Shown: positions 57,105 to 64,000 of the stretch, piece after piece
Position numbering within the stretch: the stretch's first letter is position 1
Layout of the letters: every line of letters begins with the position of its first letter
Assembly: GCA_910587995.1 (NCBI GenBank)
Contig: CAJUNS010000004.1
Location: 27,341 to 91,340, forward strand
Direction: 5' to 3'
Origin: an uncultured Oscillospiraceae bacterium
Lineage (GTDB): Bacteria; Bacillota_A; Clostridia; Oscillospirales; Acutalibacteraceae
Length of the DNA stretch: 64,000 nt
The notes under the pieces: generated by a model
The model's database searches: none
Told to the model about the DNA's origin: nothing
What the model saw: only the letters and a program-made list of their open reading frames with translations
Made by a program: the position numbers and the translations under genes

Positions 57105-58436
57105 CTACATATAATGATATTTTTTCCGCTTGGCGAAGAGGAAGGCGATGGAAATGGCGCAGGCGAAAACATCGGCCACGGCCACAGACCACCAGATACC
57201 GTCTAAGCCCAGCAGGGCCGGAAGGGCCAGCACGCAGATGATTTGGAAAACCAAAGAGCGCAAAAAGGAGATGGCGGCGGAAATGGCCCCATTGTTAAGG
57301 GCTGTGAAAAAGCTGGACACAAAGATGTTGAAGCCCGCCAGCAAAAAGGACCAGGAGAAGACCATAAAGGCATGCTGGGTCATCTGGGAGAGCTCCTGGT
57401 CGTAGCCCACAAAGACATTGGCCAGGGGCCTGGCCAGCACCTGGGAGAGGACCATCATCAACACCCCGGCGGCCAGCATGAGGACCACGCTTTTTTTCAA
57501 AAGGCTTTTCAGCTCCGGGTGGTTCCCGGCCCCATGGTGGTAGCCCACAATGGGGGTGCTGGCCACGGTATAGCCGATGAAAGCCGCCACAAAAATAAAG
57601 GAAACATACATCAGCACTCCATAAACCGCCACGCCGTCTTCTCCCGCAAAGCGCAGCAGCTGGTAGTTGTACAGCATGCCCACCACCGAGCCGGAGATGT
57701 TGGACATCAGCTCCGAGGAGCCGTTGCCGCAGGCCTTCAGCAAAACACGGAACTCCAGGCGGGTTTTGGTCAGGCGGAGCAGGCTGGAGTTAGGCCGGAG
57801 AAAATAAAACAGCGGCAGCACCCCGCCCACCAGCTGGCTGACGCCGGTAGCCAGCGCGGCCCCGGCCACGCCCCAGCGGAACACGGCGATGAAAAGCGCG
57901 TCCAGGGCCATGTTGGCCACCCCGGCGGCCACGGTATAGAAAAGCCCCAGCTTGGGCTTTTCGGCGGTAGAGAGGAAGGTTTGAAAAACGTTTTGCAGCA
58001 TAAAGGCCGCGGTAAAGGCCACCACAACCCGGCCATAAACCACGCAGTCCTCCATCATAGCGTCCGTAGCCCCCAGCAGGCGGGCGGCCTGGGGCATGGC
58101 GGCAATGCCGAAGACGGACAGCCCCGCGCCCAGCAAAAGGGTAAAGAGCACCATCATGGTAAAATAGCGGTTGGCGGCAGGCCTATCCCCTTCGCCCAGG
58201 GTTTTGGCCACCAGGGCGCTGCCGCCGGTGCCCACCATAAAGCCCATGCCGCCTAGAATCATGGTAAAGGGCATAATCAGGTTGATGGCGGCAAAAGGCA
58301 CCTTGCCCACAAAGTTGGAGACAAAAAGACCGTCTACCACGCCGTAAATGGATGTGAAAATCATCATCATGATAGGCGAAACGGCAAAGCGCAGCAGCTT
58401 TTTGTAAGTAAAATGATCAGATAATTGGATTTGCAT
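57105..58436 (-). CDS. MATE family efflux transporter
   Basis: 443 residues, 12 helices. The N-terminus FAVSPIMMMIFTSIYGVVDGLFVSNFVG and GTGGSALVAKTLGEGD are typical MepA/DinF-like MATE marks. AGGAGG four bases before ATG. It follows the MarR gene by 30 bases, so it is probably controlled by it as a drug exporter. Distinct from the first MATE gene of this window. Confidence 0.9.
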   Translation of the reverse strand: MQIQLSDHFTYKKLLRFAVSPIMMMIFTSIYGVVDGLFVSNFVGKVPFAAINLIMPFTMILGGMGFMVGTGGSALVAKTLGEGDRPAANRYFTMMVLFTLLLGAGLSVFGIAAMPQAARLLGATDAMMEDCVVYGRVVVAFTAAFMLQNVFQTFLSTAEKPKLGLFYTVAAGVANMALDALFIAVFRWGVAGAALATGVSQLVGGVLPLFYFLRPNSSLLRLTKTRLEFRVLLKACGNGSSELMSNISGSVVGMLYNYQLLRFAGEDGVAVYGVLMYVSFIFVAAFIGYTVASTPIVGYHHGAGNHPELKSLLKKSVVLMLAAGVLMMVLSQVLARPLANVFVGYDQELSQMTQHAFMVFSWSFLLAGFNIFVSSFFTALNNGAISAAISFLRSLVFQIICVLALPALLGLDGIWWSVAVADVFACAISIAFLFAKRKKYHYM

Positions 58437-58466
58437 AGTTCCTCCTAAATGGTAAAATCTGGCGGG

Positions 58467-58922
58467 TCAGGCCCCGGTTTCCGGTTCGGGCTCCGCCGCC
58501 TCCAAATGGTCCACGTACTGTTTAAAGAGCCGCAAAAAGGCTTCGGCTTCCTCCGGCTCCATGGCTTGGAACGCCGCCTGCTCCGCCTGGATGATCCGGT
58601 CGGCAGTCCTTCGGGCCAGGTCCGCCCCCTTTTCCGTCAGGGTAATCACCCGGGTGCGGCGGTCCTCTCCGGCGGAAAGCGTCAGGCAGCCCTCGGCCTC
58701 CAGGCTTTTCAGGGCGGAATTGATGGTCTGCTTCGGCTGAAGCAGCTGCTGGCACAGGCGCTTTTGGGTCAGCGGAGGCTCTTCCGCCCGCAGGGTGTAA
58801 AGAATCCACAGGGCGCACTCCGGCACCCCCAGCCGCCGGGCGGCTTTCCGGTAAAAATGGTCGCTTTCCTTTAAAATGTTGTTATAGCGCTTCAACCAGG
58901 GGTCAAGGGGCGGATTTTTCAT
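58467..58922 (-). CDS. MarR-family transcriptional regulator
   Basis: 151 residues. Winged helix: LTQKRLCQQLLQPKQTINSALKSLEAEGCL, then the wing GEDRRTRVITLTEKG. MarR proteins release DNA when they bind a phenolic or other ligand. The two palindromic operators in its promoter support autoregulation together with the MATE gene. AAGGAGG lies before the ATG. Confidence 0.92.
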   Translation of the reverse strand: MKNPPLDPWLKRYNNILKESDHFYRKAARRLGVPECALWILYTLRAEEPPLTQKRLCQQLLQPKQTINSALKSLEAEGCLTLSAGEDRRTRVITLTEKGADLARRTADRIIQAEQAAFQAMEPEEAEAFLRLFKQYVDHLEAAEPEPETGA

Positions 58923-58947
58923 GGGCGGCCTCCTTGTTTTTCAATTC

Positions 58948-58995
58948 TCCGAAATCGGACTTTTTTATTGTAGTCCGCTTTCGGACATTTGTCAA
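58948..58995 (-). promoter_or_regulatory. marR-MATE promoter with two palindromic operators
   Basis: Minus strand TTGACA (58990-58995), 17 bases, TACAAT (58967-58972). The palindrome TCCGCTTTCGGA (58974-58985) fills the spacer and TCCGAAATCGGA (58948-58959) lies just past the start. Their centres are 26 bases apart, so binding would block initiation. Confidence 0.75.
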
Positions 58996-59071
58996 GAGGC
59001 CTTCGCAAAAAATACCGGCGGCTTTCCGGAAAAGTTCCGCCTCCTCCGCCGCGAATTTTCCCCCCTTTCCC

Positions 59072-59100
59072 TTGACTTCCCCGCTATTTTGTGGTATGCT
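59072..59100 (+). promoter_or_regulatory. Promoter of rplU
   Basis: TTGACT, 17 bases, TATGCT. The transcript starts near 59107 and the leader of about 85 bases contains possible hairpins (CCGCA/TGCGG; GCGGCCCGCC with GGGGCCCGC), as expected for an L21 leader, which I cannot confirm. Confidence 0.7.
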
Positions 59101-59190
59101 GGGAAAGCCGCATACTGCGGGTTCAAAGCAAGCGGCCCGCCTTGGGGCCCGCCCGGCAGTAGCGAGACTAAGGAAAAGGCAGGAAAAAGA

Positions 59191-59499
59191 ATGTTTGCAG
59201 TCATTGAGACCGGCGGAAAGCAGTACAAAGTGCAGTACGGCGACGTAATTTTTGTGGAGAAGCTGAACGCCGCTGAGAACGACGTCGTGGAATTCCCCGT
59301 GGTGGCCCTGTTTGGCGAAGGGGAAACCAAGGTGGGCGCTCCCTATGTGCAGGGCGCTTCCGTCACCGGCAAGGTGGTTAAAAACGGCAAGGCCAAGAAG
59401 ATCACCGTATTTACCTACAAGCCCAAGAAGAACTCCAAGCGCAAGATGGGCCACCGCCAGCCCTACACCAAGATTCAGATTGAGGCTGTCAAGGCATAA
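59191..59499 (+). CDS. rplU: 50S ribosomal protein L21
   Basis: 102 residues, full length. MFAVIETGGKQYKVQYGD at the start and KKRKMGHRQ-type end (NSKRKMGHRQPYTKIQIEAV). Binds 23S rRNA with L20. AGGAAAAAG precedes the ATG. The stop overlaps the prp start (TAATG). Confidence 0.97.
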   Translation: MFAVIETGGKQYKVQYGDVIFVEKLNAAENDVVEFPVVALFGEGETKVGAPYVQGASVTGKVVKNGKAKKITVFTYKPKKNSKRKMGHRQPYTKIQIEAVKA

Positions 59500-59822
59500 T
59501 GATTCGCGCGGACTTCCTCAGCCTGCCGGATGGACGCCTGCTGGGCTTTCGCCTTTGCGGCCACGCTGGCTGGGGAGAAGAAGGAACGGATATTGTGTGC
59601 GCGGCTGTGTCCTCCGCAGCCTATCTGGTGGCCAACACCGCTACGGATGTGCTGGGCGTTACGCCCCTGAGCCTGCGGGTGGCGGAGGATAGTATGCTTC
59701 TGCGGCTGGAAGAGCGGGACGAGCCCGCCTGCCGGAATCTTCTCCGGGGGCTCCGGCTCCACCTGTGCGGCCTGGAAGAGCAGTATCCGGCGCACATCAA
59801 GGTAAGTTATTTGGAGATTTAA
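59499..59822 (+). CDS. prp: Ribosomal-processing cysteine protease Prp
   Basis: 107 residues. His22 in LCGHAGWGEEG and Cys34 in DIVCAAVSSAAYL match the catalytic dyad known for S. aureus Prp. It removes the N-terminal extension of L27. It is always encoded between rplU and rpmA in Firmicutes, as here. Confidence 0.95.
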   Translation: MIRADFLSLPDGRLLGFRLCGHAGWGEEGTDIVCAAVSSAAYLVANTATDVLGVTPLSLRVAEDSMLLRLEERDEPACRNLLRGLRLHLCGLEEQYPAHIKVSYLEI

Positions 59823-59851
59823 CCACATGCATAGAAAGGAAGGCAATCATC

Positions 59852-60130
59852 ATGCTGAAAATTAATATCCAGCTTTTTGCTCACAAAAAGGGCATGGGCT
59901 CCACCAAAAACGGCCGCGACTCCGAGTCGAAGCGCTTGGGCGTTAAGCGGGCCGACGGCCAGTTTGTTCTGGCAGGGAACATTCTCGTCAAGCAGCGCGG
60001 CACCAAGATCCATCCCGGAGAGAACGTGGGCCGGGGTAAGGACGACACCCTGTTTGCCAAGGTAGACGGCAAGGTGCGTTTTGAGCGCATGGGTGCGGAC
60101 CGCAAGAAGGTCAGCGTGTACGCGGAGTAA
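59852..60130 (+). CDS. rpmA: 50S ribosomal protein L27 with cleavable N-terminus
   Basis: 92 residues. The start MLKINIQLFAHKKGMGSTKN carries the extension removed by Prp before the A-H-K-K-G end reaches the peptidyl transferase centre. The core follows (GRDSESKRLGVKRADGQ, GNILVKQRGTKIHPGENVG). AAAGGAAGG lies eight bases before the ATG. Confidence 0.97.
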   Translation: MLKINIQLFAHKKGMGSTKNGRDSESKRLGVKRADGQFVLAGNILVKQRGTKIHPGENVGRGKDDTLFAKVDGKVRFERMGADRKKVSVYAE

Positions 60131-60232
60131 GCCGGACCGCGGCGCAATAGCTTTGAATGGAGAGCTTCTTCGGGCGATGTCTGAGGGAGCTTTTCTTTGT
60201 CAGCCTGCTCTGGCTGAGAAAGGATGCGTGAA

Positions 60233-60742
60233 ATGAGTTTGGAAATCCGAACCGGGCGGCTGACCATACAGCCTTTTCAGCCCAAATTTTTAAAGGACTA
60301 TTACCGGGAGTTTACGGAGGAAATCACCAAATATCAGTACCCCGACCCCTTCCCGGACCTGGAAGCCGCCAGCCAGACGCTCTCCGGCTTCTGCCAGGCG
60401 ATGGAGGCAGGGGACATGCTGGAGCTGGTCATTCTCAGCCGGGAGGGGGAGTTCCTGGGCAGCGTGGAGGTCTTCGGCCTTCAAGAAGAGGCCCCCGAGC
60501 TGGGCATCTGGCTGAAAAGCGCCGCCCAGGGCGCTGGATACGGCTATGAAGCCCTGCGGGCCGTTCTGGACTATCTGAACGGCCTAAACAAGTACAGGCA
60601 TTATATCTATGAGGCCGATGTGCGAAACGCTCCCAGCCTGGGCCTGGCCGAAAAATTCCGGTCTGAGGCGGGGGAACGGCAGGACCTCACTACCGAGTCG
60701 GGAAAAGAGCTGGTTTTGCAAGTCTACCGCATTTTTGCATAG
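60233..60742 (+). CDS. GNAT acetyltransferase, RimJ/RimL type
   Basis: 169 residues. RTGRLTIQPF at the start, an EFLGSVEVFGL strand and the cofactor-binding GIWLKSAAQGAGYGYEALRA; this is the ribosomal-protein-alanine-acetyltransferase-like group, but the true acceptor is unknown. AGAAAGG lies nine bases before the chosen ATG; an ATG three codons earlier begins at that site. It sits between rpmA and obg, breaking the usual order. Confidence 0.8.
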   Translation: MSLEIRTGRLTIQPFQPKFLKDYYREFTEEITKYQYPDPFPDLEAASQTLSGFCQAMEAGDMLELVILSREGEFLGSVEVFGLQEEAPELGIWLKSAAQGAGYGYEALRAVLDYLNGLNKYRHYIYEADVRNAPSLGLAEKFRSEAGERQDLTTESGKELVLQVYRIFA

Positions 60743-60764
60743 GGCTGGATGGGGAGGCGTCAAC

Positions 60765-61216
60765 ATGGCCACAGCAAAAAACCAAGTGAATAAGAAACGG
60801 ATTGGCGCCGCGCTGGCGCTTGTTCTGCTCTGCGTGGTTCTCGGCACGGGATGGCTTGCCGCCGCCAACCGGGAGAAAAGGGATGAGCCCTTTACTGCGG
60901 CGGTCCTTTTCGCCGACAGCATTGCGGATAAATTTCAAAATGAGGAAGGGTATTTCCTGACCGTTGTTTTGGATGATTCGCTTATAGAACACTACCATTT
61001 GTCCTATGACAGGATTTCATTTAGAACCAGCCAAAATATTTATAATCAGGTTTCTCCGGGGGAGCCGGTTGCCGGCATCACTTTGGAAATCAGGGCCCTG
61101 AGCGCTCATCGGCCCCAGACCTTGCCTCGGCACTGAAAGGGAAGCGGAACGATCTGTGCGAAATTGTTTCGCTGACCACGGCGGGGAATACTGTTATTGA
61201 CGGACAGGAAAGCTAA
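60765..61216 (+). pseudogene. Membrane-anchored protein with a probable single-base frameshift
   Basis: From the ATG (site GGGGAGG) there is one helix (IGAALALVLLCVVLGTGWLAA) and an outer domain (AVLFADSIADKFQNEEGYFL, YHLSYDRISF). The frame reads to a stop at 61136. In the -1 frame from about 61097, protein-like sequence continues (DLASALKGKRNDLCEIVSL) to a stop at 61216. One base lost in the GGGCCC run at 61093-61098 would explain both. It could be a broken gene, a sequencing error or programmed frameshift. No family recognised. Confidence 0.55.
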
Positions 61217-61242
61217 GAGAACCAGAGGCAGGAGGTGCCAGT

Positions 61243-62514
61243 ATGTTTATTGACATAGCGAAAATATTTGTAAAGGCCGGTGACGGCGGCAACGGCGCGG
61301 TCTCCTTTCACCGGGAGAAGTACGTGGCCGCGGGCGGGCCCGATGGCGGCGACGGGGGCAAGGGCGGCGACGTGCTGTTTCAAGCGGACAGCAACCTGTC
61401 CACTTTGGCGGACTTTCGTTACAAGCGCAAGTATGCCGCAGCTCGTGGAGAAAACGGCCGGGGGGGCCGCTGCTCCGGCAAATCCGCCCCGGATCTGCTC
61501 ATTAAGGTGCCCCGGGGAACTTTGGTGAAGGACGCGGACACAGGCCGCGTTTTGGCCGATATCTGGGACGATGAGCCCCAGGTAATCGCCAAAGGGGGCA
61601 AGGGCGGCTGGGGCAACACCCACTTTGCCACCCCCGCCCGGCAGACTCCCCGGTTCGCCAAGCCCGGCCTGGCCGGACAGCAGTTCAACGTCCAGTTGGA
61701 GCTGAAGCTGCTGGCGGACGTGGGTTTGGTAGGCTTTCCCAATGTGGGCAAATCCACCCTCATTTCCGTGGTCAGCGAGGCCAAGCCCAACATCGCGGAC
61801 TACCACTTCACCACCTTGACTCCCGTGCTGGGGGTGGTGCCTTTGGGCGAGGGCCGCTCCTTTGTCATGGCGGACATCCCTGGGCTCATTGAGGGGGCCT
61901 GGGAGGGCCGGGGGCTGGGACACCAGTTCCTGCGCCATGTGGAGCGCTGCCGGATGCTGGTGCATATTGTGGACGTATCCGGCAGCGAGGGCCGGGACCC
62001 CAAGGAGGATTTCCGGATCATCAATGAGGAGCTGCAAAAGTTCAACCCCCAGCTGGCGGAGCGCCCCATGCTGGTGGCGGGCAACAAGTGCGACCTGGCC
62101 GAAGAGGAGCAGGTGGCGGACTTCCGCCGGTTTGTGGAGGAACTGGGCTACCAGTTCTTCCCCATCATCGCCCCCATCAACGAGGATGTGGACCCGCTGA
62201 TCAACGCCATTACAGCCCAGCTGCAAAAGCTGCCGCCCATTCTCCGCTACCAGCCTGAGCCTGTAGAGCTGACGCCTGTGGAAGAGCTGGAAAAGGGCCG
62301 CACCAATGTGACGGAGTCGGAGGGCGTGTACACCGTGGACGCCCCCTGGCTGCAGCGCATTTTACAGACTGTGGACCTGGACGACTCTGAGTCCCTCCAG
62401 TACTTCCAGCGGGTGCTGGTCTCCGGCGGCGTCATCGACGCCCTGCGGGAGGCCGGCTGCGGCGAGGGGGACACGGTAGACATCTATGGCCTGGAATTTG
62501 ACTTTGTGGAGTAA
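61243..62514 (+). CDS. obgE: GTPase ObgE/CgtA
   Basis: 423 residues. The glycine-rich Obg fold (FVKAGDGGNGAVSFHREKYV, GGDGGKGGDVLFQAD, GGKGGWGNTHF) then the G domain: VGFPNVGKSTLIS (G1), ADIPGLIEGAWEGRGLG (G3), AGNKCDL (G4), and a C-terminal OCT domain. Involved in large-subunit assembly, stress and sporulation. AGGAGG lies eight bases before the ATG. Confidence 0.97.
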   Translation: MFIDIAKIFVKAGDGGNGAVSFHREKYVAAGGPDGGDGGKGGDVLFQADSNLSTLADFRYKRKYAAARGENGRGGRCSGKSAPDLLIKVPRGTLVKDADTGRVLADIWDDEPQVIAKGGKGGWGNTHFATPARQTPRFAKPGLAGQQFNVQLELKLLADVGLVGFPNVGKSTLISVVSEAKPNIADYHFTTLTPVLGVVPLGEGRSFVMADIPGLIEGAWEGRGLGHQFLRHVERCRMLVHIVDVSGSEGRDPKEDFRIINEELQKFNPQLAERPMLVAGNKCDLAEEEQVADFRRFVEELGYQFFPIIAPINEDVDPLINAITAQLQKLPPILRYQPEPVELTPVEELEKGRTNVTESEGVYTVDAPWLQRILQTVDLDDSESLQYFQRVLVSGGVIDALREAGCGEGDTVDIYGLEFDFVE

Positions 62515-62526
62515 GGAGGTCATCCC

Positions 62527-62925
62527 TTGGGAACCTTGTTAGGAGAGGCCGCCCCATTTCGGAGCCTGAGCCCCCTGGACCTAGCCTTTGTGGGAGACGC
62601 GGTTTACGACCTGCTGGCCCGGGAATACCTGCTGCTGGCCGGGAGCTGCCCGGTGAAAAAGCTGCACCAGCGCAAGGCCGCCTGGGTAAACTGCGGGGCC
62701 CAGGCCGCGGCTCTTAAAGCCCTGTGGCCCCGGCTGACCCAGGAGGAACAGGCCGTGGCTCTGCGGGGCCGCAACGCCCATGTGGGCCATGTGCCCAAAA
62801 ACGCCACGGTGGCCGACTACCACGGAGGCACGGCCTTTGAGGCCCTGCTGGGCTGGCTCTACCTTAAGGGCGAGGGGGAACGCCTGCGGGAGCTGTTCTT
62901 CGCCGCCCTGGACCTGTTGGAGTAG
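62527..62925 (+). CDS. mrnC: Mini-ribonuclease III
   Basis: 132 residues, RNase III catalytic domain only. LAFVGDAVYDLLAREYL with the acidic metal ligands and GGTAFEALLGWLYLKGE carry the catalytic residues; there is no dsRNA-binding domain. MrnC matures 23S rRNA in Firmicutes. A TTG start is supported by AAGGAGG seven bases upstream. It lies 12 bases after obgE. Confidence 0.92.
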   Translation: MGTLLGEAAPFRSLSPLDLAFVGDAVYDLLAREYLLLAGSCPVKKLHQRKAAWVNCGAQAAALKALWPRLTQEEQAVALRGRNAHVGHVPKNATVADYHGGTAFEALLGWLYLKGEGERLRELFFAALDLLE

Positions 62926-62985
62926 CGCCCAAAGGCCTCCCCGTTTTTATTCTGCGTTTTCACTTTAGAAAGGAGCTCTCTGCCC

Positions 62986-63891
62986 ATGAACCACCGTAAG
63001 GAACTGCTGCTGGATGTTCTGTCCATCACGGCGGGCGCTGTGGTCTACGCCGCCACAGTCAACGCCTTTACCGCCCCCAACAACATTGCGCCCGGAGGAA
63101 TCACCGGCGTTTCCACCATGCTGAACTTTGTTTTCGGCACCCCCATTGGTTTGATGAGCTTTCTCATTAACATTCCCATTATCATTTGGGCGGTGGTGGA
63201 GATCGGCTATAAGCTGGTGATTAAAACCATAGCCGCCATTGCCCTGTCTTCCCTGTTCATCGACCTGTTCGCCGCGTTTATGCCCGTCTACCGGGGCAAC
63301 CTGATTCTGGCGGCTATTTTTGCCGGGGCCTTTGAGGGCCTGGGCCTGTCCCTTACCTTCATACGGGGCGCTACCACCGGCGGCACGGACATGGTCGCCC
63401 GGCTGCTGGAGCGGCGGATGCCTCATGTCTCCATGGGCAAGCTGATGCTGGTGCTGGACGGGATCATCGTTGCCGCTTCGGCGGTGGTGTTCGGCAGCAT
63501 TGAGAACGCCATGTACGCCTGCATCGCCATTTTTGTAAGCACCAGCGTCATTGACGCCATTTTGTACGGCACCGACGTGGGCACGGGCAAGCTGTTCTAT
63601 GTCATGTCCCCCAAAGTGCGGCAGATGGGCGAGCGGGTTATTCGGGAGGTGGACCGGACGGTCACCTACCTGGACAGCCATGGCGGCTACAGCAAGGCCC
63701 CGGCGGAGACCATGCTGTGCGTGGTGCGGCGGTTCGAGGTGTATCAGGTCCAGGCCATCATCCGGGAGGAGGACAAAGACGCCTTTGTTATTGTGGGCGA
63801 CGCGGGGCAGGTCACCGGCGAGGGCTTCCGGCCCATGCGCCCGGACGACAAGCCCCTTAAGGAGCTGATTCAGGAGCTGAAAAAATCCTGA
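62986..63891 (+). CDS. YitT-family membrane protein (DUF161/DUF2179)
   Basis: 301 residues. Five helices (ITAGAVVYAATVNAFTAP, LMSFLINIPIIIWAVVEIGY, LILAAIFAGAFEGLGLSLTF, IIVAASAVVFGS, ACIAIFVSTSVIDAI), with TTGGTDMVARLLER, followed by a cytosolic DUF2179 domain (LFYVMSPKVRQMGERVI, VTYLDSHGGYS). Function unknown. AAAGGAG precedes the ATG. It is followed by a terminator. Confidence 0.9.
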   Translation: MNHRKELLLDVLSITAGAVVYAATVNAFTAPNNIAPGGITGVSTMLNFVFGTPIGLMSFLINIPIIIWAVVEIGYKLVIKTIAAIALSSLFIDLFAAFMPVYRGNLILAAIFAGAFEGLGLSLTFIRGATTGGTDMVARLLERRMPHVSMGKLMLVLDGIIVAASAVVFGSIENAMYACIAIFVSTSVIDAILYGTDVGTGKLFYVMSPKVRQMGERVIREVDRTVTYLDSHGGYSKAPAETMLCVVRRFEVYQVQAIIREEDKDAFVIVGDAGQVTGEGFRPMRPDDKPLKELIQELKKS

Positions 63892-63948
63892 GGCGGTCCG
63901 TGTGGGGTTCCCCCGCTTTTCCCAGGACCCTGAACGTGGCCCAAACAA

Positions 63949-64000
63949 AAAGGCCCGGCATACGGAGGCCTTGGGGTGGCTGCCGTATGCCGGGCTGGGA
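63949..64000 (+). terminator. Hairpin at the window end, probably a terminator
   Basis: Thirteen base pairs, GCCCGGCATACGG / CCGTATGCCGGGC, around a 16-base loop. The downstream T run, if any, is beyond the window. Confidence 0.6.

Noticed and set aside
59107..59190. L21 leader RNA before rplU
   Set aside because: Location and hairpins fit, but I cannot verify the conserved structure by eye; mentioned only with the promoter.
1..64000. tRNA, rRNA, CRISPR array, prophage, integrase or complete insertion sequence
   Set aside because: No cloverleaf-like sequence with a CCA end, no regularly spaced repeats, and no transposase, integrase or phage structural gene was seen.

Overview
The window is a GC-rich stretch of chromosome with Gram-positive hallmarks: AGGAGG-type ribosome binding sites almost everywhere, short leaders, intrinsic terminators, and spore-specific genes (yqfC, yqfD, ylbJ). 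Gene content (LplABC-type sugar ABC importer, reverse-domain rubrerythrin, Prp-processed L27, YqfC/YqfD, DUF4317, DUF6483) fits an anaerobic spore-forming Clostridia, most likely of the Oscillospiraceae/Ruminococcaceae type found in guts. That placement is an inference. I see no tRNA, rRNA, CRISPR array, prophage or full insertion sequence. The only mobile-type DNA is two families of short non-coding repeats.

Layout. 1-2190 is the end of a membrane protein that looks like a catalytically dead P-type ATPase. 2258-7657 (minus) holds a MATE exporter and a sugar ABC importer (binding lipoprotein plus two permeases, no ATPase gene). 8081-19435 (plus) is a purine biosynthesis cluster: purE, an M29 aminopeptidase, purM, a purN fused to a GyrI-like domain, an archaeal-type PurO IMP cyclohydrolase, a stand-alone AICAR formyltransferase, DUF6483, a HAD phosphatase and purD, followed by an S51 peptidase and a Gfo/Idh/MocA oxidoreductase. 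19511-20951 (minus) is an NfeD/SPFH membrane pair, divergent from a large cytosolic hybrid histidine kinase and a DUF4317 gene.

25917-31751 (minus) carries an oxidative-stress group (rubrerythrin, rubredoxin, a small helical protein), a GNAT enzyme, a protein-kinase-like gene, a Fur/PerR regulator, a pair of TrkA/RCK potassium-channel regulators and an SH3 lipoprotein. rpsB-tsf follow on plus. 34743-39864 (minus) is the conserved yqfC-yqfD / phoH-ybeY-dgkA-era neighbourhood with a GNAT gene inserted. ylbJ and a small cysteine-rich protein then sit between two inverted 165-bp MITE-like repeats.

42112-53620 holds an SLH-anchored phosphodiester glycosidase, a zinc-ribbon membrane protein, a NUDIX enzyme, two flavoproteins, a small multidrug-export-type protein, a PdaA-like deacetylase and a two-component system with a P-loop kinase. 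53636-58922 has an esterase, an ECF sigma factor with its DUF4179 anti-sigma partner, and a MarR-controlled MATE exporter. 59191-62925 is the classic rplU-prp-rpmA-obg-mrnC translation block, interrupted by a GNAT gene and a frameshifted gene, and the window ends with a YitT-family membrane protein.

The most unusual items are the degenerate P-type ATPase, the two repeat families (one of which sits directly downstream of a promoter and would be transcribed as a gene leader), the PurN-GyrI fusion, a rubredoxin with a shortened cysteine knuckle, a possible structured RNA before purE, and a single-base frameshift ahead of obg.
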